DNA of 5,525 nucleotides from Acidobacteriaceae bacterium (GTDB lineage Bacteria > Acidobacteriota > Terriglobia > Terriglobales > Acidobacteriaceae), in contig PKYX01000277.1 in NCBI GenBank assembly GCA_003132825.1, positions 3,309 through 8,833 on the forward strand, given 5' to 3'. Position 1 is the stretch's first letter, and every line of letters starts with the position of its first letter. Below, one piece after another: positions 1-5,525 of this stretch. A program made the translations under genes and the position numbers. Under the pieces are notes generated by a model that saw only the letters and a list, made by a program, of their open reading frames with translations, ran no database searches and was not told the origin of the DNA.

Positions 1-19
1 GGGGGATTGTCGATCCCCC
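1..19 (-). terminator. Perfect hairpin just past the fadN stop, possible terminator
   Basis: Bases 1-7 (GGGGGAT) and 13-19 (ATCCCCC) are exact reverse complements around a 5-base loop. The hairpin begins 19 bases beyond the stop codon of the minus-strand fadN-type gene, where an intrinsic terminator would be expected. The U-tract that would follow on the minus strand lies outside the window, so termination is inferred from position and stem only. It could equally serve a converging gene to the left. Confidence 0.45.
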
Positions 20-38
20 GCCGCTCCTTTTCCGAGGC

Positions 39-2468
39 TTAGTTTCTCAGCGTTTTCCCGGTCTTCAGCGTGTATTGAATCCGTTCCAGTGTTTTCTTCT
101 CCCCGCACAGCGACTGAAACGCCTCCCGCTCCAGATCGAGAATGTACTGCTCGCTCACCGGCGTCCCTGCGGTCACCGTTCCCCCGCACAACACTTCCGC
201 GATCTTGTGCCCGAGCTTCACTTCATGGTCGGTGATGTAGTCGCCTTGCCGCATGAGATGCACGCCCATCTTGAGCGCCGCCAGAATGTTTTCTCCGGGC
301 GCCGGGATGTCGTTACGCGGCTGCGGCGGCTCATAGCCTCCGCGAAGCAGTTCGAGCGCCCGCGCCTTGGCGTCGGCCAACACGCGCTCCCGATTCATGC
401 TGATCCCGTCCGAATCCGACAGAAACCCCAGCCCACGAGCCACCTCGGCCGAAGTCGAAACCTTGGCAGTCGCGATCGTCTCAAACGCTTGTTTCATTGC
501 TTCCATCATCTCGACGGACTCGCCCCGTCCGCCCGGACGAATCGCCGCCGCGCTGGCCACCGCCCGCAACAGCATTTCCTTGCATCCGCCGCCCCCCGGG
601 AGCAGCCCTACGCCCACTTCGACCAGTCCCATGTACAGTTCCGCATGCGGCTGGCGCGCCGCCGCATGCAGCGAAACTTCCGTGCCGCCGCCGAGCGTCA
701 TGCCAAACGGAGCAATCACCACCGGCCGAGGCGAAAACTTGATGGCCTGCGTCATCCCCTGAAATTGCCGGATGGCCAGATCCACGTCATCCCATTCTTG
801 TTCCTGCACCGACATCAGCAGCAGCATCAAATTGGCGCCAACAGAAAAATTTGCAGCATCATTGGTGATGACGAAGCCCTCGAAGGGCCCTCCCGCTCCG
901 TCTGACTTCAAGGTTTGGGTGATGAACTGCACGATGTCGGTGCCGAGCGTGTTCATTTTGGAATGGAATTCGATCGCAGCCACTCCGTCGCCCAGATCCA
1001 CGAGCGATGCCCCGGAATTCTTCTTGACCACACCGTTGGACTTTTTCGCCACCGCGACCGACCACACGCCAGCGGGAACTTCGACCGCCTTGTAAGCTGC
1101 GCTTCCCAAATCAAAGTAGGCTTGCCCGGATGGGGTCTGCGGATCGTCGGTATACCAGGATTGCTTGCCCGCAGCCAGCAGCTGCTCGACCTGGGCCGCG
1201 ACCGGACGACCTTCTTTCCTCATGCGCTCGACCGTGGCCTTGACGCCCACCGCATCCCACAATGCAAATGGCCCCAGTTCCCAATTGAACCCCAGTCGCA
1301 TCGCCCGATCGATCTCGACCACGGAATCCGAAATCTCCGGAATCCGATCGGCGGAATAGGTCCACAGATCGGCCAGAGCCGACCACAAGAACTGCCCCGC
1401 CTTATCCCCTTTTTGCGGCGCATTCCCTTCGAAGCCGAGCAGCATGCGCACCCGCGCCCCGGTGTCTTCCACATTTTTCGCCATCTCGAGCGCCTGAAAC
1501 CTGGGCTTTTGCCGCGGACGATATTCGAGAGTTTTCCAATCGAGCGCCAGCCGTTCATCTTCCCGGCCGTCCCCGGCGCGCGCTTTCTTGTAAAATCCGC
1601 CGCCGGTTTTGTCCCCCAGCCACCGCCGCTCGAGCATCTTGTGAACAAAATCCGGCAGCGCCAGGCTGGCCTGCGGCGGCCGCCCGCCGTCGGACTCCGC
1701 CATGTTCCCGGCCACCAGACCGACAATGTCCAGTCCTACCAAATCGATGGTCCGAAACGTTCCCGACCGCGGCCAGCCCACGGCCTGCCCAGTCAACCCG
1801 TCCACGTCTTCGACGCTCAAATCCATTTCCTGCATCAGCCGCATGAGATTCAGAACCGAAAACGTCCCAATCCGATTGCCGATAAAGTTCGGGGTGTCTT
1901 TGGCCAACACCACGCCTTTGCCGAGATGCAAATCCGCGAAGCGGGCGACCGTATCCATCGCGGCCCGATCGGTTTCCGGGGTGGGGATGATTTCGAGCAG
2001 ACGCATATAGCGCGGCGGATTAAAAAAATGGGTCCCGAACCAATGCCGCCGGAAATCCTCCGGGAAGCCTTGCGCAATTTTCCCCAACGGCAATCCGCTC
2101 GTGTTGGTGGTAATGATCGTCCCCGGCTTGCGAAATGCTTCCACTTTCTTCAGCAGCTCGCGCTTGATCTCGAGCTTCTCGACCACCGCTTCAATGATCC
2201 AATCCACCTCTCTGACCCGCTCGAGATCATCCTCAAAGTTGCCCAGCGTGACCAGCTCGGCCCGCGACGGCTCAAAGAAGGCTGCCGGCTTCGATTTCCG
2301 TGCCGCCTCCAGTCCGCTGGCGGCCACCTGATTGCGCGCCGTTCCTGTCGCCGTGCCCGGGACCATGTCAAGCAAGAAGCTGGGCACGCCCGCGTTCGCC
2401 AGGTGCGCGGCGATGCGTGCCCCCATCGTCCCCGCGCCGAGAACAGCGACCTTGTGGATCTGCCTCAT
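39..2468 (-). CDS. fadN: Bifunctional 3-hydroxyacyl-CoA dehydrogenase / enoyl-CoA hydratase, FadN type
   Basis: This enzyme catalyses the two middle steps of fatty-acid beta-oxidation in the cytosol: hydration of trans-2-enoyl-CoA and NAD-dependent oxidation of 3-hydroxyacyl-CoA. Numbering is from the ATG at 2468 (809 aa). The Rossmann nucleotide site GAGTMG is at about 11-16. The dehydrogenase active site shows NTS (Ser124), GTHFFNPP (His147) and Glu159 of the His-Glu pair, then DTPNFIGNR near 191-199. A C-terminal dehydrogenase domain follows to about 460. A crotonase domain spans about 486-690, with NFSVGANL at 540-547, GGGTE (Glu597) and a second Glu617 before LLPGGGG, so both hydratase glutamates are kept. 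A helical tail follows. Dehydrogenase-before-hydratase is the order of Bacillus FadN, opposite to E. coli FadB, and the length is close to FadN. A GTG at 2474 is also in frame, but a GGAG site touches it directly and sits 6 bases before the ATG, so I prefer the ATG. The thiolase and acyl-CoA dehydrogenase partners are not in the window. Confidence 0.95.
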   Translation of the reverse strand: MRQIHKVAVLGAGTMGARIAAHLANAGVPSFLLDMVPGTATGTARNQVAASGLEAARKSKPAAFFEPSRAELVTLGNFEDDLERVREVDWIIEAVVEKLEIKRELLKKVEAFRKPGTIITTNTSGLPLGKIAQGFPEDFRRHWFGTHFFNPPRYMRLLEIIPTPETDRAAMDTVARFADLHLGKGVVLAKDTPNFIGNRIGTFSVLNLMRLMQEMDLSVEDVDGLTGQAVGWPRSGTFRTIDLVGLDIVGLVAGNMAESDGGRPPQASLALPDFVHKMLERRWLGDKTGGGFYKKARAGDGREDERLALDWKTLEYRPRQKPRFQALEMAKNVEDTGARVRMLLGFEGNAPQKGDKAGQFLWSALADLWTYSADRIPEISDSVVEIDRAMRLGFNWELGPFALWDAVGVKATVERMRKEGRPVAAQVEQLLAAGKQSWYTDDPQTPSGQAYFDLGSAAYKAVEVPAGVWSVAVAKKSNGVVKKNSGASLVDLGDGVAAIEFHSKMNTLGTDIVQFITQTLKSDGAGGPFEGFVITNDAANFSVGANLMLLLMSVQEQEWDDVDLAIRQFQGMTQAIKFSPRPVVIAPFGMTLGGGTEVSLHAAARQPHAELYMGLVEVGVGLLPGGGGCKEMLLRAVASAAAIRPGGRGESVEMMEAMKQAFETIATAKVSTSAEVARGLGFLSDSDGISMNRERVLADAKARALELLRGGYEPPQPRNDIPAPGENILAALKMGVHLMRQGDYITDHEVKLGHKIAEVLCGGTVTAGTPVSEQYILDLEREAFQSLCGEKKTLERIQYTLKTGKTLRN

Positions 2469-2474
2469 AAACAC

Positions 2475-2478
2475 TCCA
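2475..2478 (-). promoter_or_regulatory. Ribosome binding site that decides the fadN start
   Basis: On the minus strand, GGAG (2478 to 2475) lies 6 bases before ATG 2468 and abuts GTG 2474 with no spacer. This favours the ATG and removes two residues (Met-Phe) from the longest reading frame. Confidence 0.6.
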
Positions 2479-2492
2479 TTCCGTTTTCGCGC

Positions 2493-2996
2493 CTAAGGCA
2501 GTCGATCAACCGCCCAGTCATCTTGGCCACTGCGGACCACAATCATCTGAGAAACCCGCGGCCGGGCCCGGCGACCGGTTCCGGGCTCGAACAATGTCAC
2601 GGGAAACAGATAGCGCCCGGTATCCATCTTTTTTCCGCGGCTGATTTCGTAGGCCGCATCCGCCCCCGGCGAGAAGAACTCATTCAATCGGTCTTCGGAT
2701 ACTTGTTCCTTGGCCGCGTTGGTCAGCATCACCAGCCCATTCTCCTGATCTTGCGCCTGCCAGGCAGCAAGAAATCGATTTGCGGCCGCGAGTGCCGAGA
2801 CATAGTCCCTATCCAGTGCAGGGGGCGCGGACCGGGTCCGAGCCTCGGCCGAAAGCAGAAGGCAAGTTGACAGGATCAGAGAGAGAAGAAGAAACGCCAC
2901 CGGCTTCCCCGCGCGCTGCCACCACCCGATCCTTGGAGCAGACCGCCAGCCCGCTATCCGTTGCGCATGGAAACCAGCGAACCCAGGATTCACCAC
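2493..2996 (-). CDS. Small exported protein of unknown function
   Basis: I do not recognise the family. Of 167 residues, about 1-32 are polar and basic (Arg13, 18, 22, 28, Lys31), followed by a hydrophobic core at 33-50 and an Ala-Glu-Ala at 50-52 that would suit signal peptidase I, so it is probably exported. A Cys at 45 within LSTC only weakly resembles a lipobox, with Thr rather than Gly, Ala or Ser before the Cys. The mature part has an amphipathic helix around 64-80 (YVSALAAANRFLAAWQAQD), a second helix around 92-108, then strand-like stretches ending in DDWAVDRLP. This helix-then-strand outline resembles small NTF2-like or DUF4019-type secreted proteins, but that is only a shape argument. 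The start is uncertain: tandem GTG codons at 2996 and 2993 lack a properly spaced Shine-Dalgarno site, and GTG 2900 would remove the basic n-region. It ends 24 bases before the fadN ATG on the same strand, so the two are likely co-transcribed. Confidence 0.7.
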   Translation of the reverse strand: MVNPGFAGFHAQRIAGWRSAPRIGWWQRAGKPVAFLLLSLILSTCLLLSAEARTRSAPPALDRDYVSALAAANRFLAAWQAQDQENGLVMLTNAAKEQVSEDRLNEFFSPGADAAYEISRGKKMDTGRYLFPVTLFEPGTGRRARPRVSQMIVVRSGQDDWAVDRLP

Positions 2997-3178
2997 TCCA
3001 TTATGCGCGAAGGACCAGAATCAGGACCAGATTGCGGAAAGGAAACCCCGCCAAAACGAAACCGGCGCTGAGCGATTAGAGGGGGAGAGAGGATGACCCC
3101 GGTACGCGCCCTCATTAAGTTGATTTCAGGCCAGGGCCAGGAGCTTCTCGGGTCAAGCGAAATCTTTTAGATTCAACA
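2997..3178 (-). promoter_or_regulatory. Intergenic region with candidate promoter for the exported protein-fadN pair
   Basis: This gap separates the end of the VIT gene from the next minus-strand gene. On the minus strand a CATAAT box (3005 to 3000, five of six matches to TATAAT) would place the transcript start near 2993, at the second GTG. No good -35 box precedes it. Instead a 9-bp direct repeat (AGGACCAGA on the plus strand, 3011-3019 and 3023-3031, 12-bp period) covers roughly -38 to -18. I see no convincing hairpin with a U-tract after the VIT stop, only a weak AATCT/AGATT stem near 3165-3177. No small gene is supported here. Confidence 0.3.
3011..3031. repeat. 9-bp tandem-spaced direct repeat upstream of the exported-protein gene
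   Basis: AGGACCAGA occurs at 3011-3019 and again at 3023-3031, giving a 12-bp period close to one helical turn. The copies lie immediately upstream of a CATAAT box read on the minus strand. They could be half-sites for a regulator or could be chance. Confidence 0.5.
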
Positions 3179-3874
3179 TTATGCGATCAGCTTCGCCAGC
3201 ACAAACGCGGCTGCAGCCGCCAGGCCGCCGATCACTACTGTCTGGGACGCAGAACGCAACGGCTGGGTGCCGGTAAAACGCCCCTTGATGTAGCCGAAGA
3301 TTCCCAGGGCAACGAGCGTCACCGCGGCCGAGAGTTCGAGTCCACGCGATGCGCTCGAAAGCGCGATGTAGGGGGAAAGCGGAATAAATCCTCCGGCAAT
3401 GTAGGCCCCGGCAATCGTCACCGCGCTAGTGACGGCGCGCCTCGGATCAGGCTCTTCGAGGCCCAGCTCGAAGCGCATCATAAAATCCACCCAGGCCTTG
3501 GGATGTTGGCTGAGCGCTTCCACCACCGGAACGCTTTGCTCGGGCGTCATGCCATAGGCGTGAAATACCCGGCTGACCTCGGCTTTTTCCTCCTCAGGAA
3601 TCTCGCGGACTTCGCGCTCCTCGCGCTCTCGTTCCTGCTCGTAGTGTTCCGCATCGCCGCGCGCCGCAAGATAGCCTCCCAATCCCATGGCGATCGACCC
3701 GGCGGCAATTTCCGCCAACCCGCCAATGACGATCACCCGCGTGTCTTGCGACGCCCCCGAAAGTCCAGCCGCCAGCGCAAAGGGCACAGTCAGTCCGTCC
3801 GCCATCCCAATCACCACGTCGCGGACAAAGTTCCCCGCGGTAAAGTGCTTCTCGATATGCGGAGTAATTGCCAT
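3179..3874 (-). CDS. VIT1/CCC1-family Fe2+/Mn2+ transporter
   Basis: This is an inner-membrane protein of 231 residues, probably moving Fe2+ or Mn2+ out of the cytosol in exchange for protons, as known for the family. Five membrane segments are visible at about 19-41, 47-71, 148-172, 177-198 and 209-231, with the chain ending at the fifth. The first carries the family signature GMADGLTVPFALAAGLSGA with Asp26, and the second has GGLAEIAAGSIAMGLGGYLA. Between segments 2 and 3 lies the cytosolic metal-binding domain: a very Glu-rich helix at 76-99 (EHYEQEREREEREVRE and EEE) and then WVDFMMRFELGL with Met132, Met133 and Glu136, which match the Met-Met-Glu ligands of the structurally known eukaryotic VIT1. 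ATG 3874 has an excellent GGAGGT site 8 bases upstream. It lies 4 bases after the Nudix gene and is probably translated from the same mRNA. Choice between Fe and Mn cannot be made from sequence alone. Confidence 0.93.
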   Translation of the reverse strand: MAITPHIEKHFTAGNFVRDVVIGMADGLTVPFALAAGLSGASQDTRVIVIGGLAEIAAGSIAMGLGGYLAARGDAEHYEQEREREEREVREIPEEEKAEVSRVFHAYGMTPEQSVPVVEALSQHPKAWVDFMMRFELGLEEPDPRRAVTSAVTIAGAYIAGGFIPLSPYIALSSASRGLELSAAVTLVALGIFGYIKGRFTGTQPLRSASQTVVIGGLAAAAAFVLAKLIA

Positions 3875-3878
3875 CGTG

Positions 3879-4367
3879 TCAGACCTCCGAGTGAGATTTC
3901 AGATACTCCTGCGCGCTGCGAGCCACATCCCGCTCGCCTTTGTAGGAAAGTTTTCGCACTGCTTCCTCGAGCGGGATCCAAAGTGCGCGCTTCACTTCGA
4001 TGCGCATCTCCGGAGAAATCTCGTCAATGCGGCCCGACTCGTACCGCAACAAATAGAAGGTCACAATCTTGAAAACCCGCTGCTTGTCCCCCCAGGTGCG
4101 CACGTAAACGTACTTGATATCGGCCAGCTTGCGGACCGGAGTCACCCTGAGCCCGGTTTCCTCGAGCACCTCGCGCAGGGCCGTCTGCTCGGGCTTTTCG
4201 CCGGGGTCGAGCAATCCTTTGGGCAGCGCGAGTAGCACTTTTTGTGGTGCTTTCCTGCGAGAAGTTGTCACCCCGGCAGCCTCCCGCTCGGGCTCAATTA
4301 CCGCTACCGCCCAGCCTGTGGCGGCCGGCCGCACCACCACGCCCCCCGCCGAAATCTCCCGTACCAT
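3879..4367 (-). CDS. Nudix hydrolase
   Basis: This 162-residue cytosolic enzyme would hydrolyse a nucleoside diphosphate linked to another group, using Mg2+ or Mn2+. The Nudix box is complete at 51-73: GLLDPGE, seven residues, then REVLEETGL with the metal-binding pattern Arg65-Glu66 and Glu69-Glu70. It is preceded by SAGGVVVR (6-13) and LALPKG, and followed by YVYVRTW and FKIVTFYLLRYESG, an arrangement like small dinucleoside-polyphosphate or MutT-like hydrolases, though the substrate cannot be named. A charged insert at about 25-42 lies before the box. I start at ATG 4367 because MVREISAGGVVVR is the usual beginning of such proteins; the frame stays open to 4742, but that stretch overlaps the divergent patatin gene and has no family resemblance. 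The start has only a weak GGGG site 3 bases upstream. It is the first gene of a two-gene unit with the VIT transporter. Confidence 0.92.
   Translation of the reverse strand: MVREISAGGVVVRPAATGWAVAVIEPEREAAGVTTSRRKAPQKVLLALPKGLLDPGEKPEQTALREVLEETGLRVTPVRKLADIKYVYVRTWGDKQRVFKIVTFYLLRYESGRIDEISPEMRIEVKRALWIPLEEAVRKLSYKGERDVARSAQEYLKSHSEV
3883..3888 (-). promoter_or_regulatory. Strong ribosome binding site of the VIT gene inside the Nudix gene
   Basis: GGAGGT on the minus strand (3888 to 3883) lies 8 bases before ATG 3874 and within the last codons of the Nudix gene. It fixes the VIT start and indicates translation from a shared transcript. Confidence 0.8.
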
Positions 4368-4385
4368 GGGCCCCAAGTTATCAGG

Positions 4386-4415
4386 ATTAGAGGAGTTAGT
4401 CACCGTCAGCCGCAA
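4386..4415 (-). promoter_or_regulatory. Candidate sigma-70 promoter for the Nudix-VIT pair
   Basis: On the minus strand TTGCGG (4415 to 4410) matches TTGACA at the first three positions, and TCTAAT (4391 to 4386) matches TATAAT at five of six. The spacer is 18 bases. The site lies about 20 bases before the Nudix ATG, giving a very short leader. Confidence 0.3.
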
Positions 4416-4536
4416 GAAAGCTGGCCCCGTCCGCGGCCCCCAGCTGTTCCGCCGAGCGCGCCATAACCGTTCCGCCGGCCCTGGCATCCTACTTGCTGAT
4501 TCCTGTTGGGGCCCCGGTTGTGCCGGGAAAGGATTT

Positions 4537-4540
4537 GGAG
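4537..4540 (+). promoter_or_regulatory. Ribosome binding site of the patatin gene
   Basis: GGAG at 4537-4540 lies 5 bases before ATG 4546. It supports this start over the upstream open frame, which runs antisense through the Nudix gene. Confidence 0.65.
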
Positions 4541-4545
4541 ACCCC

Positions 4546-5463
4546 ATGAAGAGCCTTAGGAGAATCATTCGCTCGGTGCAGGGGTTGGGACGCGCAACCT
4601 CTGATGTCTCCATTCGAGGTCCGCAGTCGCCACCCGCCATTGGACTCGCTCTGGGCGGCGGCTTCGCCCGTGGCATGGCCCACATCGGCGTCCTCAAGGT
4701 TCTCGAAGAAGAAAATATCCCCATCCGCTTGGTCGCGGGCACGAGCGTCGGCGCCCTGGTCGGAGCCGCCTTTTGCAGCGGCCTGAGTCCGGCCGAACTG
4801 GAAGCCGTCGCATCCCGCGTGCGCTTCCGCAGCTTCGCCCGCTGGACGCTCTCGCGCTACGGATTCGCCAGCAACCACCGTATGATCGGTTTTCTCAATA
4901 GCTTGCTCAAAGTCAAAACCTTTGAAGAACTGCGCATCCCGCTGGCGGTCACAGCCACCGATTTCTCGACCGGCGCCGGCGTCGTGTTCCGCTCCGGACC
5001 ACTGATCGAGCCGGTCCGCGCCAGCTGCACCTATCCGGGAATGTTCCTGCCGATAAAGTTCGACGGGCGCCTTCTGATCGATGGCATGCTCGCCTACGCC
5101 GTTCCCACGATTCCCCTGCGCGAGATGGGCGCGACGCGCGTGTTGGCCGTTCACTTGAAGGGAACCTGGGTCAATAGCAGAGGTCCGCGCCACTTGTTCG
5201 ACGTCATCGGCCAATGCTTCTCGATCGCGCAAGAAATGAACTGCAGCGTATGGCGGGCGGCCGCCGACTTGGTCCTCGAGCCCGACGTCAGCGGATACCA
5301 GTACGATGATTTCGAGCACGCCGCCGACCTCATCCGCGCCGGTGAAATCGCGGCCCGCGCCGCTCTACCCGAAATCCGTAAGTGGCTCGAGGTGCCGGCC
5401 GCTGCTCCCCGCAAAACTCAAAGGGTGCGCGCCCCTCAGCCCAGGCCCCTGCCGGCGGATTGA
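4546..5463 (+). CDS. Patatin-like phospholipase, RssA type
   Basis: This 305-residue protein is a predicted serine acyl hydrolase acting on phospholipids or related lipids. The patatin fold's three signatures are present in order: the oxyanion-hole loop GGGFARG at 37-43 followed by MAHIGVLKVLEE, the nucleophile motif GTSVG at 65-69 (Ser67), and the catalytic Asp179 in LLIDGML, where DG is followed by Met instead of the usual Gly or Ala. Further family blocks are RASCTYPGMFLPI at 159-170 and the strand TRVLAVHL at 197-204. No signal peptide or membrane segment is seen, so it is probably cytosolic or peripherally membrane-bound, as with RssA/YchK-type proteins of about 300 residues. The last 20 or so residues are a Pro-, Arg- and Ala-rich tail, probably disordered and basic. 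ATG 4546 is chosen for its GGAG site; the upstream frame to 4114 is antisense to the Nudix gene. It is transcribed away from the Nudix-VIT unit. The physiological substrate is unknown. Confidence 0.93.
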   Translation: MKSLRRIIRSVQGLGRATSDVSIRGPQSPPAIGLALGGGFARGMAHIGVLKVLEEENIPIRLVAGTSVGALVGAAFCSGLSPAELEAVASRVRFRSFARWTLSRYGFASNHRMIGFLNSLLKVKTFEELRIPLAVTATDFSTGAGVVFRSGPLIEPVRASCTYPGMFLPIKFDGRLLIDGMLAYAVPTIPLREMGATRVLAVHLKGTWVNSRGPRHLFDVIGQCFSIAQEMNCSVWRAAADLVLEPDVSGYQYDDFEHAADLIRAGEIAARAALPEIRKWLEVPAAAPRKTQRVRAPQPRPLPAD

Positions 5464-5472
5464 AGGGGCCGC

Positions 5473-5487
5473 CGGGCGAGCCGCCCG
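5473..5487 (+). terminator. GC-rich hairpin after the patatin gene, weak terminator candidate
   Basis: CGGGCG (5473-5478) and CGCCCG (5482-5487) form a perfect 6-bp stem with a 3-base loop, 9 bases past the stop codon. No U-tract follows, so it is not a standard intrinsic terminator. The rest of the window to 5525 holds nothing I can identify. Confidence 0.3.
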
Positions 5488-5525
5488 CGACTCCTGCCGT
5501 CGTTCCGATCCCCTCAACAGAACGG

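Larger units (their letters stand above)
4368..4545. promoter_or_regulatory. Divergent control region between the Nudix-VIT unit and the patatin gene
   Basis: Both transcripts must start in or near these 178 bases. For the minus strand, a TTGCGG box (4415 to 4410) and TCTAAT (4391 to 4386, five of six matches) are 18 bases apart, predicting a start near 4379 and a leader of about 12 bases. No convincing -35/-10 pair is seen for the plus strand; CATAAC at 4462-4467 is the nearest -10-like site. A 9-bp inverted repeat, GGGCCCCAA at 4368-4376 and TTGGGGCCC at 4506-4514, flanks the region. Assignments are by eye. Confidence 0.4.

Noticed and set aside
75..905. Plus-strand open frame of 276 codons opposite the hydratase part of fadN
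   Set aside because: Arg- and His-rich antisense shadow of a well-supported gene; no start signal or family motif.
915..2870. Long plus-strand open frame of 651 codons opposite fadN
   Set aside because: Its translation is dominated by Arg, Pro, His and Gln with no recognisable domain, as expected for the antisense of a GC-rich gene, while the minus strand encodes a complete enzyme with all catalytic residues.
3122..3178. Possible terminator after the VIT gene
   Set aside because: Only a weak AT-rich AATCT/AGATT stem and short GGCC repeats are present, with no strong stem followed by a U-tract.
3000..3178. Possible small RNA or small protein gene in the gap
   Set aside because: No start with a ribosome site, no strong paired structure and no terminator could be found by eye; only the repeat and -10-like site stand out.
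3503..4235. Overlapping plus-strand open frames opposite the VIT and Nudix genes
   Set aside because: They are antisense to two genes with clear family signatures, and have neither ribosome sites nor recognisable products.
4114..4545. N-terminal extension of the patatin frame to 4114
   Set aside because: It runs antisense through the Nudix gene, has low-complexity Ser/Arg/Pro composition, and ATG 4546 has a well-placed GGAG site.
4368..4742. N-terminal extension of the Nudix frame to 4742
   Set aside because: It overlaps the start of the divergent patatin gene, shows no Nudix-related sequence, and the family-typical start is at 4367.
4489..5319. Minus-strand open frame of 276 codons opposite the patatin gene
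   Set aside because: It lies antisense to a gene with intact patatin motifs and its translation shows no domain; a shadow caused by GC-rich codon use.

Overview
The window is GC-rich, densely coded bacterial chromosome with five protein genes, no RNA genes, no mobile elements and no CRISPR. The product set (a FadN-order beta-oxidation fusion, a VIT/CCC1 metal transporter, a Nudix hydrolase and an RssA-type patatin) and the style of the proteins fit a soil or subsurface Acidobacteriota such as a Koribacter relative. That assignment is inference from protein flavour only, since no marker gene is present.

Layout from left to right. A perfect 7-bp inverted repeat at the left edge (1-19) lies just past the stop of a large minus-strand gene (39-2468). 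This gene encodes a two-domain beta-oxidation enzyme with hydroxyacyl-CoA dehydrogenase first and enoyl-CoA hydratase second. It is preceded on the same strand, 24 bases upstream, by a gene for a small exported protein of unknown function (2493-2996), and the two probably form one transcript. A non-coding gap of about 180 bases (2997-3178) follows and should hold their promoter. Next comes a second minus-strand pair, a Nudix hydrolase (3879-4367) and a VIT-family Fe/Mn transporter (3179-3874), separated by 4 bases, with the transporter's Shine-Dalgarno site inside the end of the Nudix gene. A divergent control region of 178 bases (4368-4545) separates this pair from a plus-strand patatin-like phospholipase (4546-5463). 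The last 62 bases hold only a GC-rich hairpin.

Functionally the window is lipid- and metal-related housekeeping: fatty-acid breakdown, a lipid acyl hydrolase, a metal transporter and a metal-dependent nucleotide-type hydrolase. All catalytic residues I could check are present, and no gene looks broken. I did not find evidence for a novel system. The points most worth a second look are the tight coupling of the Nudix and VIT genes, the exported protein ahead of fadN, and the start and promoter architecture of that protein, where a -10-like box sits unusually close to the GTG start and is preceded by a 9-bp direct repeat.
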